This document shows positions 52,514 through 61,983 of a DNA stretch of 64,000 nt, one piece after another. Positions within the stretch are counted from its first letter, which is position 1. Each line of letters opens with the position of its first letter. The DNA lies in the NCBI RefSeq assembly GCF_900113835.1, contig NZ_FOQV01000012.1, forward strand, positions 62,001-126,000, read 5' to 3'. Made by a program: the position numbers and the translations under genes. The DNA comes from Allobosea sp. OK403 (lineage in GTDB: Bacteria > Pseudomonadota > Alphaproteobacteria > Rhizobiales > Beijerinckiaceae). The notes below the pieces were generated by a model that was not told where the DNA came from, ran no database searches, and saw only the letters and a list, made by a program, of their open reading frames with translations.

Positions 52514-55500
52514 GCCTCAATCTCTCAGCGATCGCGGTACGCGAACGGGCCGTCACCCTGTTCTCGATCATCCTGCTGGTGGCAGCCGGCATCTACGCTT
52601 TCTTCATGCTCGGCCGGGCGGAGGATCCGAGTTTCACCATCAAGACGCTGACCGTCACGACCGTATGGCCGGGTGCGACCGCGCGCGAGATGCAGGATCT
52701 GGTCGCCGAGCCGCTGGAGAAACGGATCCAGGAACTGACCTGGTACGACCGCGTCGAGACGACGACCCGACCGGGTTACGCCTATATGACCGTCACGCTG
52801 AAGGACAGCACGCCGCCTGCCGCGGTTGAGGAAGAGTTCTATCAGGCCCGCAAGAAGCTTGGCGACGAGGCCCGCAACCTGCCGGCAGGCGTGCTCGGCC
52901 CCTTCGTCAATGACGAATACTCGGATGTGAGTTTCGCCCTCTATGCCTTGAAGGCCAAGGGGATGCCGATGCGCGAACTGGCGCGGCAGGCGGAGACCAT
53001 CCGTCAGGACCTGCTGCATGTTCCTGGCGTCAAGAAAATCAACATCCTCGGCGAGCGACCCGAGCAGATCTTCGTCGAGTTCTCGTATTCGAAGCTCGCG
53101 ACGCTGGGCGTATCAGCGCAGGACATCATCACGGCCCTGCAGCGGCAGAACACCGTCACCCCCGCGGGCTCGATCGATACGAGCGGTCCGCAGATGTTCA
53201 TTCGGGTGGACGGCGCCTATCAAGGCCTGAAGGCGATCGCCGACACGCCCATCGTCGCCGCGGGACGGACGCTGAAGCTCTCCGATATCGCCGATATACG
53301 CCGCGGCTATCAGGATCCTCCGACATATCTGATCCGGCGTCAGGGCGAGGCCACGATCCTGGTTGCCGCCGTCATGCAGGCGGGCTGGGACGGGCTGGCC
53401 CTTGGCAAGGCGCTGGAAGACAAGACGGCGGCAATCGCGCAGACGCTGCCGCTCGGCATGACGCTCGACAAGGTGACCGACCAGGCCGTCAACATCACCT
53501 CGGCGGTCGACGAGTTCATGATGAAGTTTGCCATGGCGCTGGGCGTCGTGCTGCTGGTGAGCCTGCTCAGCCTCGGCTGGCGCGTCGGCATCGTCGTGGC
53601 CGCGGCCGTGCCGCTGACGCTTGCCGTCGTCTTCCTGATCATGCTGGAGACCGGCCGGTTCTTCGACCGCATCACGCTCGGCGCCCTCATCCTGGCGCTC
53701 GGCCTCCTGGTCGATGACGCCATCATCGCCATCGAGGTCATGGTGGTGAAGATGGAAGAGGGCATGGACCGCATCAAGGCGGCTGCCTATGCGTGGAGCC
53801 ATACGGCGGCGCCGATGCTGTCGGGCACGCTGGTGACGATCGCCGGCTTCCTGCCGGTCGGTTTCGCGCGTTCGACTGCCGGCGAATATGCCGGCAACAT
53901 CTTCTGGGTCGTGGGCTTCGCCCTGATCGTCTCCTGGATCGTGGCGGTAGTCTTCACGCCCTATCTCGGCGTCAAGATGTTGCCTGACATCAAGCCGATT
54001 CCCGGCGGTGTGCACGCGATCTACGATACGCCGAATTATCGGCGGCTGAGGGGGCTCATCACCTTTGCCGTGCGCCACAAGTTCATGACATGCGCGATCG
54101 TCGTCGTGGCGTTCGCGCTGTCGGGCATCGGCATGGGCGGCGTCAAACAGCAGTTCTTCCCGACATCGGACCGCCCCGAAGTGCTGGTCGAGGTGCGCTT
54201 GCCCGAAGGGACAAGCGTTGAGACGACGACGGCTGCGGTCCAGAAGCTGGAAAGCTGGCTGGGCAACCAGCCCGAGGCGACCATCGTCACCAGCTATGTC
54301 GGCCAGGGCGCGCCGCGCTTCTTCTTCGCGATGGCGCCCGAACTGCCTGATCCCGCCTTCGCCAAGATCGTTGCCCTGACACCGGATGCCGGGGCGCGAG
54401 AGGCCTTGAAGCACAGGCTGCGCGAGGCCGTGTCCCATGGCCTTGTCCCTGAAGCCTTCGTGCGCGTCACCCAACTCGTCTTCGGACCCTACACGCCGTT
54501 CCCGGTCGAGTTCCGCGTCATGGGCCCCGATCCGGCGCAGCTATATGCAATTTCCGCGCAGGCGCTGGAGGTGATGCGGGGCGTTGCGGATGTCCGTCAG
54601 GCCAACCGCGACTGGGGCAATCGCACGCCCGTGCTGCGCTTCGTGCCCGACCAGGACCGGCTTAACCTCATCGGCCTTTCGCCCGCGGCGGTTGGCCAGC
54701 AGCTTCAGTTCCTGCTGACCGGCGTCACCGTCACGCAGGTTCGCGAGGATATCCGCAATGTGCCGGTGGTGGCGCGCAGCGCCGGCAGCGAGCGGCTTGA
54801 CCCGGCGCGTCTCGCAGACTTCTCGCTGATGAGCCGCGACGGTCGCCAGATCCCGCTCGATCAGATCGGCCACTCCGAAATGCGCCTGGAGGAGCCGATC
54901 CTGAAACGGCGCGACCGCACGCCCGTCATCACGATTCGCGCGGATATCAATGAGGCCACCCAGCCTCCGGAGGTCTCCAAGCAGATCATGACGGCCCTGC
55001 AGCCGCTGATCGCTTCACTCCCGGCGGGCTATCGCATCGAGACCGGAGGATCGATCGAGGAGGCGACCAAAGCCAATACCGCCTTGGGGAAGGTCTTCCC
55101 GGTGATGATCGCCGCCACGCTGATCGTCATCATGCTTCAGGTGCGCTCGTTCTCGATGATGGCGATGGTGCTGCTCACGGCGCCGCTGGGCGTGATCGGC
55201 GTCGTCCCGACATTGCTCCTCTTCAATCAGCCCTTCGGGTTCAATGCCATCCTGGGTCTGATCGGCCTGGCCGGCATCCTGATGCGCAACACCCTGATCC
55301 TGACCGAGCAGATCGAGGAAAACCGCGCGGCCGGCCTCGACGACTATCACGCCGTCATCGAAGCGACGGTGCAGCGGACACGGCCCGTGATCCTGACGGC
55401 GCTCGCGGCGGTGCTCGCCTTCATCCCCCTGACGCATTCCGTCTTCTGGGGATCGATGGCCTACACGCTGATCGGCGGCACCGCCGTCGGCACCGTGCTG

Positions 55501-55647
55501 ATCCTGCTGTTCCTTCCCGCGCTGTATACGGCCTGGTTCCGCATCAAGCCGACGCCCGATCACGAAAGTCGGGGTTCGTCGGTTAGCCCGGAACCGCACG
55601 TGGCATTGGAGGCAGGGGCTGAAGGCGCTACGGAACTCGCCGGATGA
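52510..55647 (+). CDS. RND efflux pump permease (AcrB family)
   Basis: 1045 residues, full length. MSLNLSAIAVRERAVTLFSI and then FTIKTLTVTTVWPGATAREM at the start. The proton-relay aspartates are in GLLVDDAIIAIEVM (helix 4). The second half repeats the fold (LIGLAGILMRNTLILTEQIE) and ends in YTAWFRIKPTPD. Expels toxic organic compounds using the proton gradient; substrate unknown. It overlaps the MarR gene by 4 bp, forming an adaptor-pump-regulator operon. Confidence 0.95.
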   Translation: MSLNLSAIAVRERAVTLFSIILLVAAGIYAFFMLGRAEDPSFTIKTLTVTTVWPGATAREMQDLVAEPLEKRIQELTWYDRVETTTRPGYAYMTVTLKDSTPPAAVEEEFYQARKKLGDEARNLPAGVLGPFVNDEYSDVSFALYALKAKGMPMRELARQAETIRQDLLHVPGVKKINILGERPEQIFVEFSYSKLATLGVSAQDIITALQRQNTVTPAGSIDTSGPQMFIRVDGAYQGLKAIADTPIVAAGRTLKLSDIADIRRGYQDPPTYLIRRQGEATILVAAVMQAGWDGLALGKALEDKTAAIAQTLPLGMTLDKVTDQAVNITSAVDEFMMKFAMALGVVLLVSLLSLGWRVGIVVAAAVPLTLAVVFLIMLETGRFFDRITLGALILALGLLVDDAIIAIEVMVVKMEEGMDRIKAAAYAWSHTAAPMLSGTLVTIAGFLPVGFARSTAGEYAGNIFWVVGFALIVSWIVAVVFTPYLGVKMLPDIKPIPGGVHAIYDTPNYRRLRGLITFAVRHKFMTCAIVVVAFALSGIGMGGVKQQFFPTSDRPEVLVEVRLPEGTSVETTTAAVQKLESWLGNQPEATIVTSYVGQGAPRFFFAMAPELPDPAFAKIVALTPDAGAREALKHRLREAVSHGLVPEAFVRVTQLVFGPYTPFPVEFRVMGPDPAQLYAISAQALEVMRGVADVRQANRDWGNRTPVLRFVPDQDRLNLIGLSPAAVGQQLQFLLTGVTVTQVREDIRNVPVVARSAGSERLDPARLADFSLMSRDGRQIPLDQIGHSEMRLEEPILKRRDRTPVITIRADINEATQPPEVSKQIMTALQPLIASLPAGYRIETGGSIEEATKANTALGKVFPVMIAATLIVIMLQVRSFSMMAMVLLTAPLGVIGVVPTLLLFNQPFGFNAILGLIGLAGILMRNTLILTEQIEENRAAGLDDYHAVIEATVQRTRPVILTALAAVLAFIPLTHSVFWGSMAYTLIGGTAVGTVLILLFLPALYTAWFRIKPTPDHESRGSSVSPEPHVALEAGAEGATELAG

Positions 55648-56081
55648 AGGCCTGGTCTGCCACGACGTCGATCGGGCCTGAGTGGAACTCGGGCGTCTTG
55701 GTGCAGGCCCAGCGCGCCGCTCGCGTCCTGACGCGGCGTTTTGACAGCGCCTTGCAGCCCGTCGGGATCAGCAGCGGGCAGGTCTCGCTGTTGATGTCGA
55801 TCGATCAGGCAAAATCACCGAGCCTCGGCGCCATCGCCGCTCTGTTGGCGATGGACAGAACGACACTGACGGCAAACATCAAGCCGCTGGAGCGCCGCAA
55901 GCTGGTCAAGACGAGTATCGACGAGAGGGACGGGCGGGTCCGCATTTTAGCGTTGACGCCGGAAGGCCGCACGGTGCTCGCCGAAGCCTTGCCAATATGG
56001 ATTCGACTGCATTCCGCGATTGAAGCCCGCTTGGCAGAGCCCATGCGTTTGAAGGAAGATTTGAGCTTGTTGTCTGAGTGA
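55644..56081 (+). CDS. MarR family transcriptional regulator
   Basis: 145 residues. Winged helix: LGAIAALLAMDRTTLTANIKPLERRKLVKT and then DERDGRVRILALTPEGRTVL. The start overlaps the RND pump stop, so a second regulator is produced in proportion to the pump. Might fine-tune the operon, which is also under the divergent TetR. Confidence 0.92.
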   Translation: MKAWSATTSIGPEWNSGVLVQAQRAARVLTRRFDSALQPVGISSGQVSLLMSIDQAKSPSLGAIAALLAMDRTTLTANIKPLERRKLVKTSIDERDGRVRILALTPEGRTVLAEALPIWIRLHSAIEARLAEPMRLKEDLSLLSE

Positions 56082-56479
56082 TCGTGCGATGAGACGCGTC
56101 GGCATTTCACCCGTCGCCGCTATACGTCCGCACCAATAATCCGGGGCTACGTCAAATCGACGGGGTGCCTGTCACGAGGCGCTGAAATTTTGAATTATGA
56201 GTGGCTACATCGACACAATTACAAAGAGTTACAATGAATTCCTGAATCGGTTTCGAAGAGCTTCAGAATGCTTCGAAGAGATCCAGGACGCTTCGAAAAA
56301 ACCAGGACGCTTCGACTGTTTCAGCCATGGCCATGCCAGCATGCCGCCGCACCGGCCGGGGCGCAAATCCCGGCTTTCCCAGAGGCGCGGTTCCTGGCCC
56401 TTTGCCGATGTCAGGAGGGTTCGCTTTCGGGCGGTGGCGTTACATGATCGGCCCCAGCCGGAGCCGGCGCGCAGCTGAT
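56082..56479. other. Intergenic stretch with a doubtful ORF and short repeats
   Basis: About 400 bp between the convergent MarR and deacetylase genes. A low-GC part (56180-56340) contains an ATG-initiated frame, 56197-56478 (MSGYIDTITKSYNEFLNRFR), and the repeated word CCAGGACGCTTCGA twice. The frame turns Arg/Pro-rich in its second half and is not family-like. I would not call it a gene. Confidence 0.35.
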
Positions 56480-57382
56480 TTAATCAAACCCGGCAGCGGC
56501 TTTGCCTGCTGATTGGGCCAGTTCTCCGACCCAGGACGCGATATCGCCGGGGCGGGTCAACCAGATCCTATCGATGCTGGAAGCAATGTGCTCCAGCGCG
56601 CGCGTCAAGGCGCGCAGGCGGAAAGGCTGCCCGGAAATGAATGAGTGGACCACGACGCTCATCACCAGCGGCTGGTCGCGCGAGGCTTCGAGCATTTCGT
56701 CGAACTCGTCGATGATCATTTCGGCGAATTCGCGCGCGCTCGCCTGCCGCCCGATGATGGTCGAGCTGTCGTTGAGCTCCAGCGCATAGGGCATCGCCAT
56801 CAGCCTGCCGCTCTCGGTGTTGAGCCAGACGGGCTGATCGTCCATTCGGAAATCCGCGACGTATTGAAAGCCTTGCGCCGCCAGCAGGTCCAGCGTCGCC
56901 GGGCTGTGCGCCAGCCATGGGCTCGACCAGCCCTTGGGCGGCTGCCCTTCCTCCGCGGCGATGCGCTCATAGACCGCGCGGAGATAGGTCGCCTCCTCCT
57001 GCGGGTTCATTGTCGCGAGGCTATGCGAGTTGCTCAGGCCATGGGCGACGAACTCGGCGCCGGCCTCCCGGGCGGCCGCGATGACGGCCGGCGCGTGATC
57101 GTAGATGGCGGTGTTCAGCAGCACGGCCGGCTTGATGCCAAGCGTCTTGAAGCGGTCGAACAGCCGGAACGCGCCGACGCGATTGCCGTAGTCGCGCCAG
57201 GAGGTGTTGACGAGATCGGGCTTGGAGGCGCCGGGCAGCAGGTCCTCGGTCAATCCCTCGCCGAAGGCGTACTCCTCGACGCCGACAGCGACATAGACGG
57301 CCAACCCGGCGCCATTGGGCCAGCGATAGGTCGGCCGCTCCTTGATCGCGGAATAACCGTAGCGTCCATGGGTCGCGAGCAT
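56480..57382 (-). CDS. NodB-fold polysaccharide deacetylase family protein (allantoinase/PuuE-like)
   Basis: 300 residues from the ATG at 57382 (MLATHGRYGYSAIKERPTYR), one base after the upstream stop; an ATG at 57412 is also in frame. Features: WPNGAGLAVYVAVGVEEYAF, NTSWRDYGNRVGAFRLFDRF, the histidine motif AHGLSNSHSLATMNPQEE, and PQG-like SSPWLAHSPATLDLLAAQGF. This subgroup includes uricase-linked allantoinase PuuE and imidase-like enzymes, so it may cleave a cyclic amide rather than a polysaccharide. It is the last gene of the seven-gene operon. Confidence 0.85.
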   Translation of the reverse strand: MLATHGRYGYSAIKERPTYRWPNGAGLAVYVAVGVEEYAFGEGLTEDLLPGASKPDLVNTSWRDYGNRVGAFRLFDRFKTLGIKPAVLLNTAIYDHAPAVIAAAREAGAEFVAHGLSNSHSLATMNPQEEATYLRAVYERIAAEEGQPPKGWSSPWLAHSPATLDLLAAQGFQYVADFRMDDQPVWLNTESGRLMAMPYALELNDSSTIIGRQASAREFAEMIIDEFDEMLEASRDQPLVMSVVVHSFISGQPFRLRALTRALEHIASSIDRIWLTRPGDIASWVGELAQSAGKAAAGFD

Positions 57383-57383
57383 C

Positions 57384-58922
57384 TCAGATGTCCTGGTGGT
57401 GGCGTTCGGCATCGCCGAGCCAGCGGTTCATGCCGATGTCGCGGGCGCAGGCCCTGGCATACATGGCGCGGTAATGCGGCAGCCAGCGCTCGGCGGCCTG
57501 CGCCGCCTGTTCGAGGGCAGGCGCGCGCCTCGAGAACAGCTCGCGGGCTTCGGCGCGCAAGGCCGCCTCGTCCATGGTCGCGAGCCGGCCCTGCTCGTAG
57601 ACGACTTCGCCCGCGACCATGGTCAGGCGAACGGAACCGCCGTTCTCGCAATAGACGAGTTGCCGGCGCAGGTCGTTCAGCGGCGTGAAGGGCAGCGCAT
57701 CGAGATCGAGCATGACAAGGTCGGCGAGCCTACCGGGCGCCAGGACGCCCAGTTCGTCCTGCAACCCCATCGCGCGGGCGCCGCCCTTGAACAGGCAGTC
57801 GAGGATCTCGCCGGCGCGCGGCCAGCTCTCATAGTCGGGACTGGAGATGTTGTGGATCAGCCCTGCCATCTTGGCGACGGCCCAGATGTTGACGGCGTCG
57901 TCGGCGATGGCTTCGTCAGTGCCGAGGCAGATCGGGATACCGCGATCGCGGATCCGCCGGAACGGCATCACGCCGCTGCCGAGCCGCAGGTTGCTGATCG
58001 GATTGTGCGCGATGACCGCCCCGGCTCCGGCAATCAGGTCGAGATCGGCGTCGTCGACCCAGATGGCGTGGATGATGTTGAGCCGCTCCGAGAGAATGCC
58101 GAGATCGGCGGCATAGCCGACCAGCGAGCGCCCATGCAGGCGCGGCTGCTCCTGGCTCAGCACGCGCTGGAGCTTGGTCTCCAGCATATGCGCGTAGAAT
58201 GGCAGGCCATGGCTTCGGCTCAGATCGCCCAGCGCCTGCGCATAGTTGGCCGAGACCCGTTGCGGCGCCGAGCATGACACCGCCGCGCGAAGGCGGCCGT
58301 CACAAGCGCCATGCCAGCGCGAGATCAGATGGCGATACATCGCCAGCAAATCCGCGGTGCCGAAAGCACGCGGCTTCTCCAGTTCGGCGCGCAGACCGCC
58401 CGGCAGCAAATCCGCCAGGAAGGGCAGCTTGTCCAGTTCGGGCAGATTGGGCTCGTCGAGCGCGACGGTGGCGCGGATGCCGCTGTCGGCATAGGCCTGC
58501 ATCACGGCGTCGATGATCTCCGCTGTCGGCTCCGGCACGAAGAAGGCATCGTCCTGCACGGCGGTGACGCCGCTCTTCAGCATCTCGGCACAGGCGAGCT
58601 GGGTTCGGATGTAGGCCTCGCGCGGTGTCGGCCGCAGCGCTTCCAGTGCCGGGCTCTCATAGAGCATGAAGATTTCGAGCGGCAGGCTGTCGAGCCGACC
58701 CTTCATATGGTTCACCGGCGAATGGAAATGCGCGTTGATCAGGCCAGGGAGCAGCAGCTTGCCGCGGCCATCGATGATGCGCACGTCGCGCGGCGCCTGC
58801 CGCACCGTATCGGGGCCGATGGCGATGATGCGATCGCCCGCGACCAGCAGATCCGTGGCCGGCGTCATGCCGCTTTCGCAGGCGAGATCGAGGAGGTGAA
58901 CGTTGCGGAACAGCGTGCTCAT
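57384..58922 (-). CDS. Amidohydrolase, TRZ/ATZ (cytosine deaminase-like) family
   Basis: 512 residues from the ATG at 58922 (MSTLFRNVHLLDLACESG), overlapping the preceding stop. Metal-site features: LLPGLINAHFHSPVNH (HxH), YAHMLET, IIHAIWVDDADL and ICLGTDEAIADD (Asp). The C-terminal small beta domain has GVLAPGRLADLVMLDLD. Family members deaminate or dechlorinate N-heterocycles. In this operon it would act on the compound imported by the PotABCD-type system. Confidence 0.92.
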   Translation of the reverse strand: MSTLFRNVHLLDLACESGMTPATDLLVAGDRIIAIGPDTVRQAPRDVRIIDGRGKLLLPGLINAHFHSPVNHMKGRLDSLPLEIFMLYESPALEALRPTPREAYIRTQLACAEMLKSGVTAVQDDAFFVPEPTAEIIDAVMQAYADSGIRATVALDEPNLPELDKLPFLADLLPGGLRAELEKPRAFGTADLLAMYRHLISRWHGACDGRLRAAVSCSAPQRVSANYAQALGDLSRSHGLPFYAHMLETKLQRVLSQEQPRLHGRSLVGYAADLGILSERLNIIHAIWVDDADLDLIAGAGAVIAHNPISNLRLGSGVMPFRRIRDRGIPICLGTDEAIADDAVNIWAVAKMAGLIHNISSPDYESWPRAGEILDCLFKGGARAMGLQDELGVLAPGRLADLVMLDLDALPFTPLNDLRRQLVYCENGGSVRLTMVAGEVVYEQGRLATMDEAALRAEARELFSRRAPALEQAAQAAERWLPHYRAMYARACARDIGMNRWLGDAERHHQDI

Positions 58923-59677
58923 TGCGATGGGCTCAGGATGTCGAAGAGCCGCCCCCAGTGCCGGCCCCGGCCGTCCAGCACGCCGGTCAGGTGCAGTGCG
59001 TGCCAGACGGCCAGCGTCGTCGAGTCGAGGATCGGGATGCCAAGCTCGCGCTCCAGAGCGTCGACGACATAGGCCGCGGGCATGTTGGTGCACCAGCTCA
59101 GGATCGCGTCGGGCCGCGCCGCCGCGACGCCCCGCATCATGGCCGCGATGGCATCGTCGGACATGGCTGCGAAGTCGAGATTATCGGCGATGCCGGCATG
59201 GGCTTCCGCCACGACATCCAGACCCTCGGAGCGGAACCGGCCGATCAGCTTGTCCTGGTAGGCCGCGCCATAGGGCGACACCACCGCGATGCGTCGGGCC
59301 TGGAAATGGGCCAGAGCCGCTTGCAGGGCGATCGTCGACGTCGTCGCCGGGATCGTGGTCTCGCTCTCGATCCGCCGGCACAGCGCATCATCGACTGGGA
59401 AGCCGAGATTGGCGCCCTTGCTGCCGTTCCAGACGATGATGTCGGGCCTGGCATGGGCCAGCAACCTTGCCGCAGCGAGCATGCCATCCCAGTCGTAGTC
59501 GTCGGGAAACAGATCCTTGCTGCCGAAGACCGGCGTGCGCGAGAAATGTCCGGAGACCTCGGGAAAATCGCTGAGGATCGCGTTCGTCACCCGCTCGACG
59601 ACGAGATTGGCGGAGGGCGTGATCATCGCGATGGCCGTGCGGTGGTCGGGGCGCAGCGATGGGGCAGGGGGCGCCAT
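58919..59677 (-). CDS. Asp/Glu racemase superfamily enzyme (maleate isomerase/arylmalonate decarboxylase-like)
   Basis: 252 residues from the ATG at 59677; a GTG one codon earlier also fits. AIAMITPSANLVVERVTNAI is the substrate-anchoring P-S-x-N segment. The C-terminal catalytic cysteine is in AILSWCTNMPAAYVVDALE. The first-half cysteine seen in maleate isomerases and racemases is replaced here: DIIVWNGSKGANLG has no Cys. A single-cysteine site recalls arylmalonate decarboxylase. Stop and start overlaps tie it to the transporter ATPase and the amidohydrolase genes. Confidence 0.87.
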   Translation of the reverse strand: MAPPAPSLRPDHRTAIAMITPSANLVVERVTNAILSDFPEVSGHFSRTPVFGSKDLFPDDYDWDGMLAAARLLAHARPDIIVWNGSKGANLGFPVDDALCRRIESETTIPATTSTIALQAALAHFQARRIAVVSPYGAAYQDKLIGRFRSEGLDVVAEAHAGIADNLDFAAMSDDAIAAMMRGVAAARPDAILSWCTNMPAAYVVDALERELGIPILDSTTLAVWHALHLTGVLDGRGRHWGRLFDILSPSQ

Positions 59678-60804
59678 CACGCGGCACCCTCCAGCAGCAG
59701 GCGATTGCGGTCGGCAGCCCAGCTCGCCAGCACCTCGCTGCCGGCCGTAATCGGTGCAACCGCATCGTCGGCGACATCGTTCTGGCGCACCGCGATCAGC
59801 GGCTCGCCATTGGCGCGGCGCAGATAGAAATGCGTGTTGACGCCGTGATAGACGACCTGCTCGACGATCATCCGGCTCTGGTTGGGTGCGGCATCCTCGC
59901 TCTTCGCCGGCGCGATCCGTACCGATTCCGGCCGCACCGCAATCAGGGCCTGCCCTGATGCCGGCGGCGTGCCGTCGAGGGCGAGCGTCGTGCCATCCTG
60001 CGCCGTGACGAGATAGCTGCCTGCCTCGCGCCGCGTGACCCGTCCTTCGAAGAAGTTCGACGTCCCGATGAAGCTCGCGACGAAGCGCGTCGCCGGCCGC
60101 TCATAGATCTCCTTGGGCGCGCCGATCTGTTCGATGCGGCCATTGTTCATCACCGCAATCCGGTCCGACAGGGTCAACGCCTCGTCCTGGTCATGCGTCA
60201 CCATCAGCGTGGTGATGCCGAGCCGCTGCTGGAGCTGGCGCATCTCAATCTGCATGCTCTCGCGCAGCTTCTTGTCGAGCGCCCCGAAGGGCTCGTCGAG
60301 CAGCAGCACCGAGGGCTCGACGATGAGGGCGCGCGCCAGGCCGACACGCTGCTGCTGCCCGCCGGAAAGCTGGTGCGGCAACCGCTCGGCAAAGGCCGAG
60401 AGCTGGACCAGCGCCAGCGTCTCGGCGACACGCCTGGCGATATCGGCAGCCGGCACCTTCCGCATTTCCAGGCCGAAGGCGAGGTTTCGCGCCACGGTCA
60501 GATGCGGGAACAGCGCATAGTTCTGGAACAGCATGCCGATATTGCGGCGATGCACCGGCGTCGCCGTGACGGAGCGCCCACCGATCCGGATGTCCCCGGC
60601 GGTGGGATCGATCAGCCCAGCGATCATCCGCATGATCGTGGTCTTGCCGCAGCCCGACGGGCCGAGCAGGGACAGGACATGCCCCGGCTCGATCTCGAAG
60701 CTCACGCCGCGGACGGCGAGCATGGAGCCGTAGCTCTTCTGAACATCCTCGACGGCGATGTCCGCTGCCTTTGGGCGTGCAGGTGCCATGACGTCAGATG
60801 CCAT
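59677..60804 (-). CDS. ABC transporter ATP-binding protein, PotA type
   Basis: 375 residues. Walker A GPSGCGKTT, Q-loop LFQNYALFPH, signature HQLSGGQQQRVGLARAL, Walker B VLLLDEPFGALD, H-loop VTHDQDEAL, then a C-terminal TOBE domain (about 285-370). Drives the spermidine/putrescine-type importer encoded by the three genes upstream. Confidence 0.95.
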   Translation of the reverse strand: MASDVMAPARPKAADIAVEDVQKSYGSMLAVRGVSFEIEPGHVLSLLGPSGCGKTTIMRMIAGLIDPTAGDIRIGGRSVTATPVHRRNIGMLFQNYALFPHLTVARNLAFGLEMRKVPAADIARRVAETLALVQLSAFAERLPHQLSGGQQQRVGLARALIVEPSVLLLDEPFGALDKKLRESMQIEMRQLQQRLGITTLMVTHDQDEALTLSDRIAVMNNGRIEQIGAPKEIYERPATRFVASFIGTSNFFEGRVTRREAGSYLVTAQDGTTLALDGTPPASGQALIAVRPESVRIAPAKSEDAAPNQSRMIVEQVVYHGVNTHFYLRRANGEPLIAVRQNDVADDAVAPITAGSEVLASWAADRNRLLLEGAA

Positions 60805-60809
60805 GATCG

Positions 60810-61892
60810 TCAGGCCGTGAAGATCTGGCTGATCTTCTCGATCCAGTCGGAGCGGACCGAGTTGACATGGGCCCAGTCCGGGCTGAACAGGCCGAGTTCA
60901 TCCATCTTCGTGTCGGGGTAGGCGAGCAGGCCCGCGATTTCAGGCTTGAACGACAGGCCGCCAATGGCAGGCGCCGCGAGCGCCGCCTCGGCCAGCCCCT
61001 GCTGCACGGCAGGGTCGAGCATGCGGTTCATGAAGGCGGCGCCGAGATCGGCTGCGGGCGCGTTCTTGACCAGCACCTGGCAGTTCACGCCGGCAAATGC
61101 GCCCTCCTTGGGGAAGCACATCTCGATCGGCGCGCCCTTCACCTTGTAAGGGAAGACGTATTTCGAGTATTCCGGCCCGCCGATCGAGCCTTGGCCCTGC
61201 GCAACCAGAAGCGCCGCATCGTCGGTGCTGTAGAGGTTGAGCACATTGGGCTTCAGCTCGGCGAGCTTCGGCCAGGCCGCATCAGTGAGATATTGCGCCT
61301 CCTTATAGGGCTTGCCGGTGGCGATCGCCGCTGCCGCGATGATCATGAAGACGCTCGGCGTCGTCTTGGTGCCGACCATCGAGAATTTCCGGGCAAAGCG
61401 CGGATTCCACAGATCGGCATAGCTCTCCAGCGGCTTGGTCGCCTGCGGGTTGTAGAACAGGCCGGCCGAGGAGACCGCCAGCGCGACGCCATAGCCGTCA
61501 TTGTAGATGAAGCGCGGATAGACCTTGCCGAGGTTCGGCATCTTGTCCTTGGGCAGGGCCGCGATCAGGTCCTCGCGCTTGGCGATTTCGACGCCGAGAT
61601 CGTCGATGAACATCACAGTGAATTTCGGCGCGGCCTTGGCGGCGCGCAGCAGGCCGATCTGGCCGAGCGTCGAGCCCTGCTGGGCATCGACCTTGCAGTC
61701 GAACTCCCTCTCGAAGGCCGGCAGCACGTTGCGGCGGATGAACTCGCCCTGCGTGCCGCCCCAGATGCCGATCTGCATGGTCTGGCCGGTGGCCCAGGCG
61801 TTGCGGACGAAGAAGCTCGGGGCGGCAAGGCCGGCAGCCGCTGCGGCTCCCGTCTTGAGGATGCTGCGGCGGTTGATCGTGGTCCTGGTCAT
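60810..61892 (-). CDS. ABC transporter substrate-binding protein, PotD-like
   Basis: 360 residues from the ATG at 61892. Twin-arginine signal INRRSILKTGAAAAAGLAAP cleaved near AWA. SBP_bac_6/8 fold: MQIGIWGGTQGEFIRRNVLP, GSTLGQIGLLRAAKAAPKF, TTPSVFMIIAAAAIATGKPY. The substrate could be a polyamine or another small N-containing compound; the operon's hydrolases argue for a cyclic amide or related molecule. Confidence 0.93.
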   Translation of the reverse strand: MTRTTINRRSILKTGAAAAAGLAAPSFFVRNAWATGQTMQIGIWGGTQGEFIRRNVLPAFEREFDCKVDAQQGSTLGQIGLLRAAKAAPKFTVMFIDDLGVEIAKREDLIAALPKDKMPNLGKVYPRFIYNDGYGVALAVSSAGLFYNPQATKPLESYADLWNPRFARKFSMVGTKTTPSVFMIIAAAAIATGKPYKEAQYLTDAAWPKLAELKPNVLNLYSTDDAALLVAQGQGSIGGPEYSKYVFPYKVKGAPIEMCFPKEGAFAGVNCQVLVKNAPAADLGAAFMNRMLDPAVQQGLAEAALAAPAIGGLSFKPEIAGLLAYPDTKMDELGLFSPDWAHVNSVRSDWIEKISQIFTA

Positions 61893-61983
61893 GGCACGGC
61901 TCCTGAAAATCAGCGGCATCTGCCGCGGCGTTGGGAAAGGCGAAGGCGTCGTCGGAAACGAATGGCGTCAGAAACGGATGGCC

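Noticed and set aside
53113-54474. 453-codon minus-strand open frame
   Set aside because: Antisense to the RND pump; D/R/H-rich shadow composition.
56197-56478. Small plus-strand gene of 93 codons
   Set aside because: Low-GC start with odd repeats, then Arg/Pro-rich readthrough; no ribosome site or family pattern, so recorded only as intergenic content.
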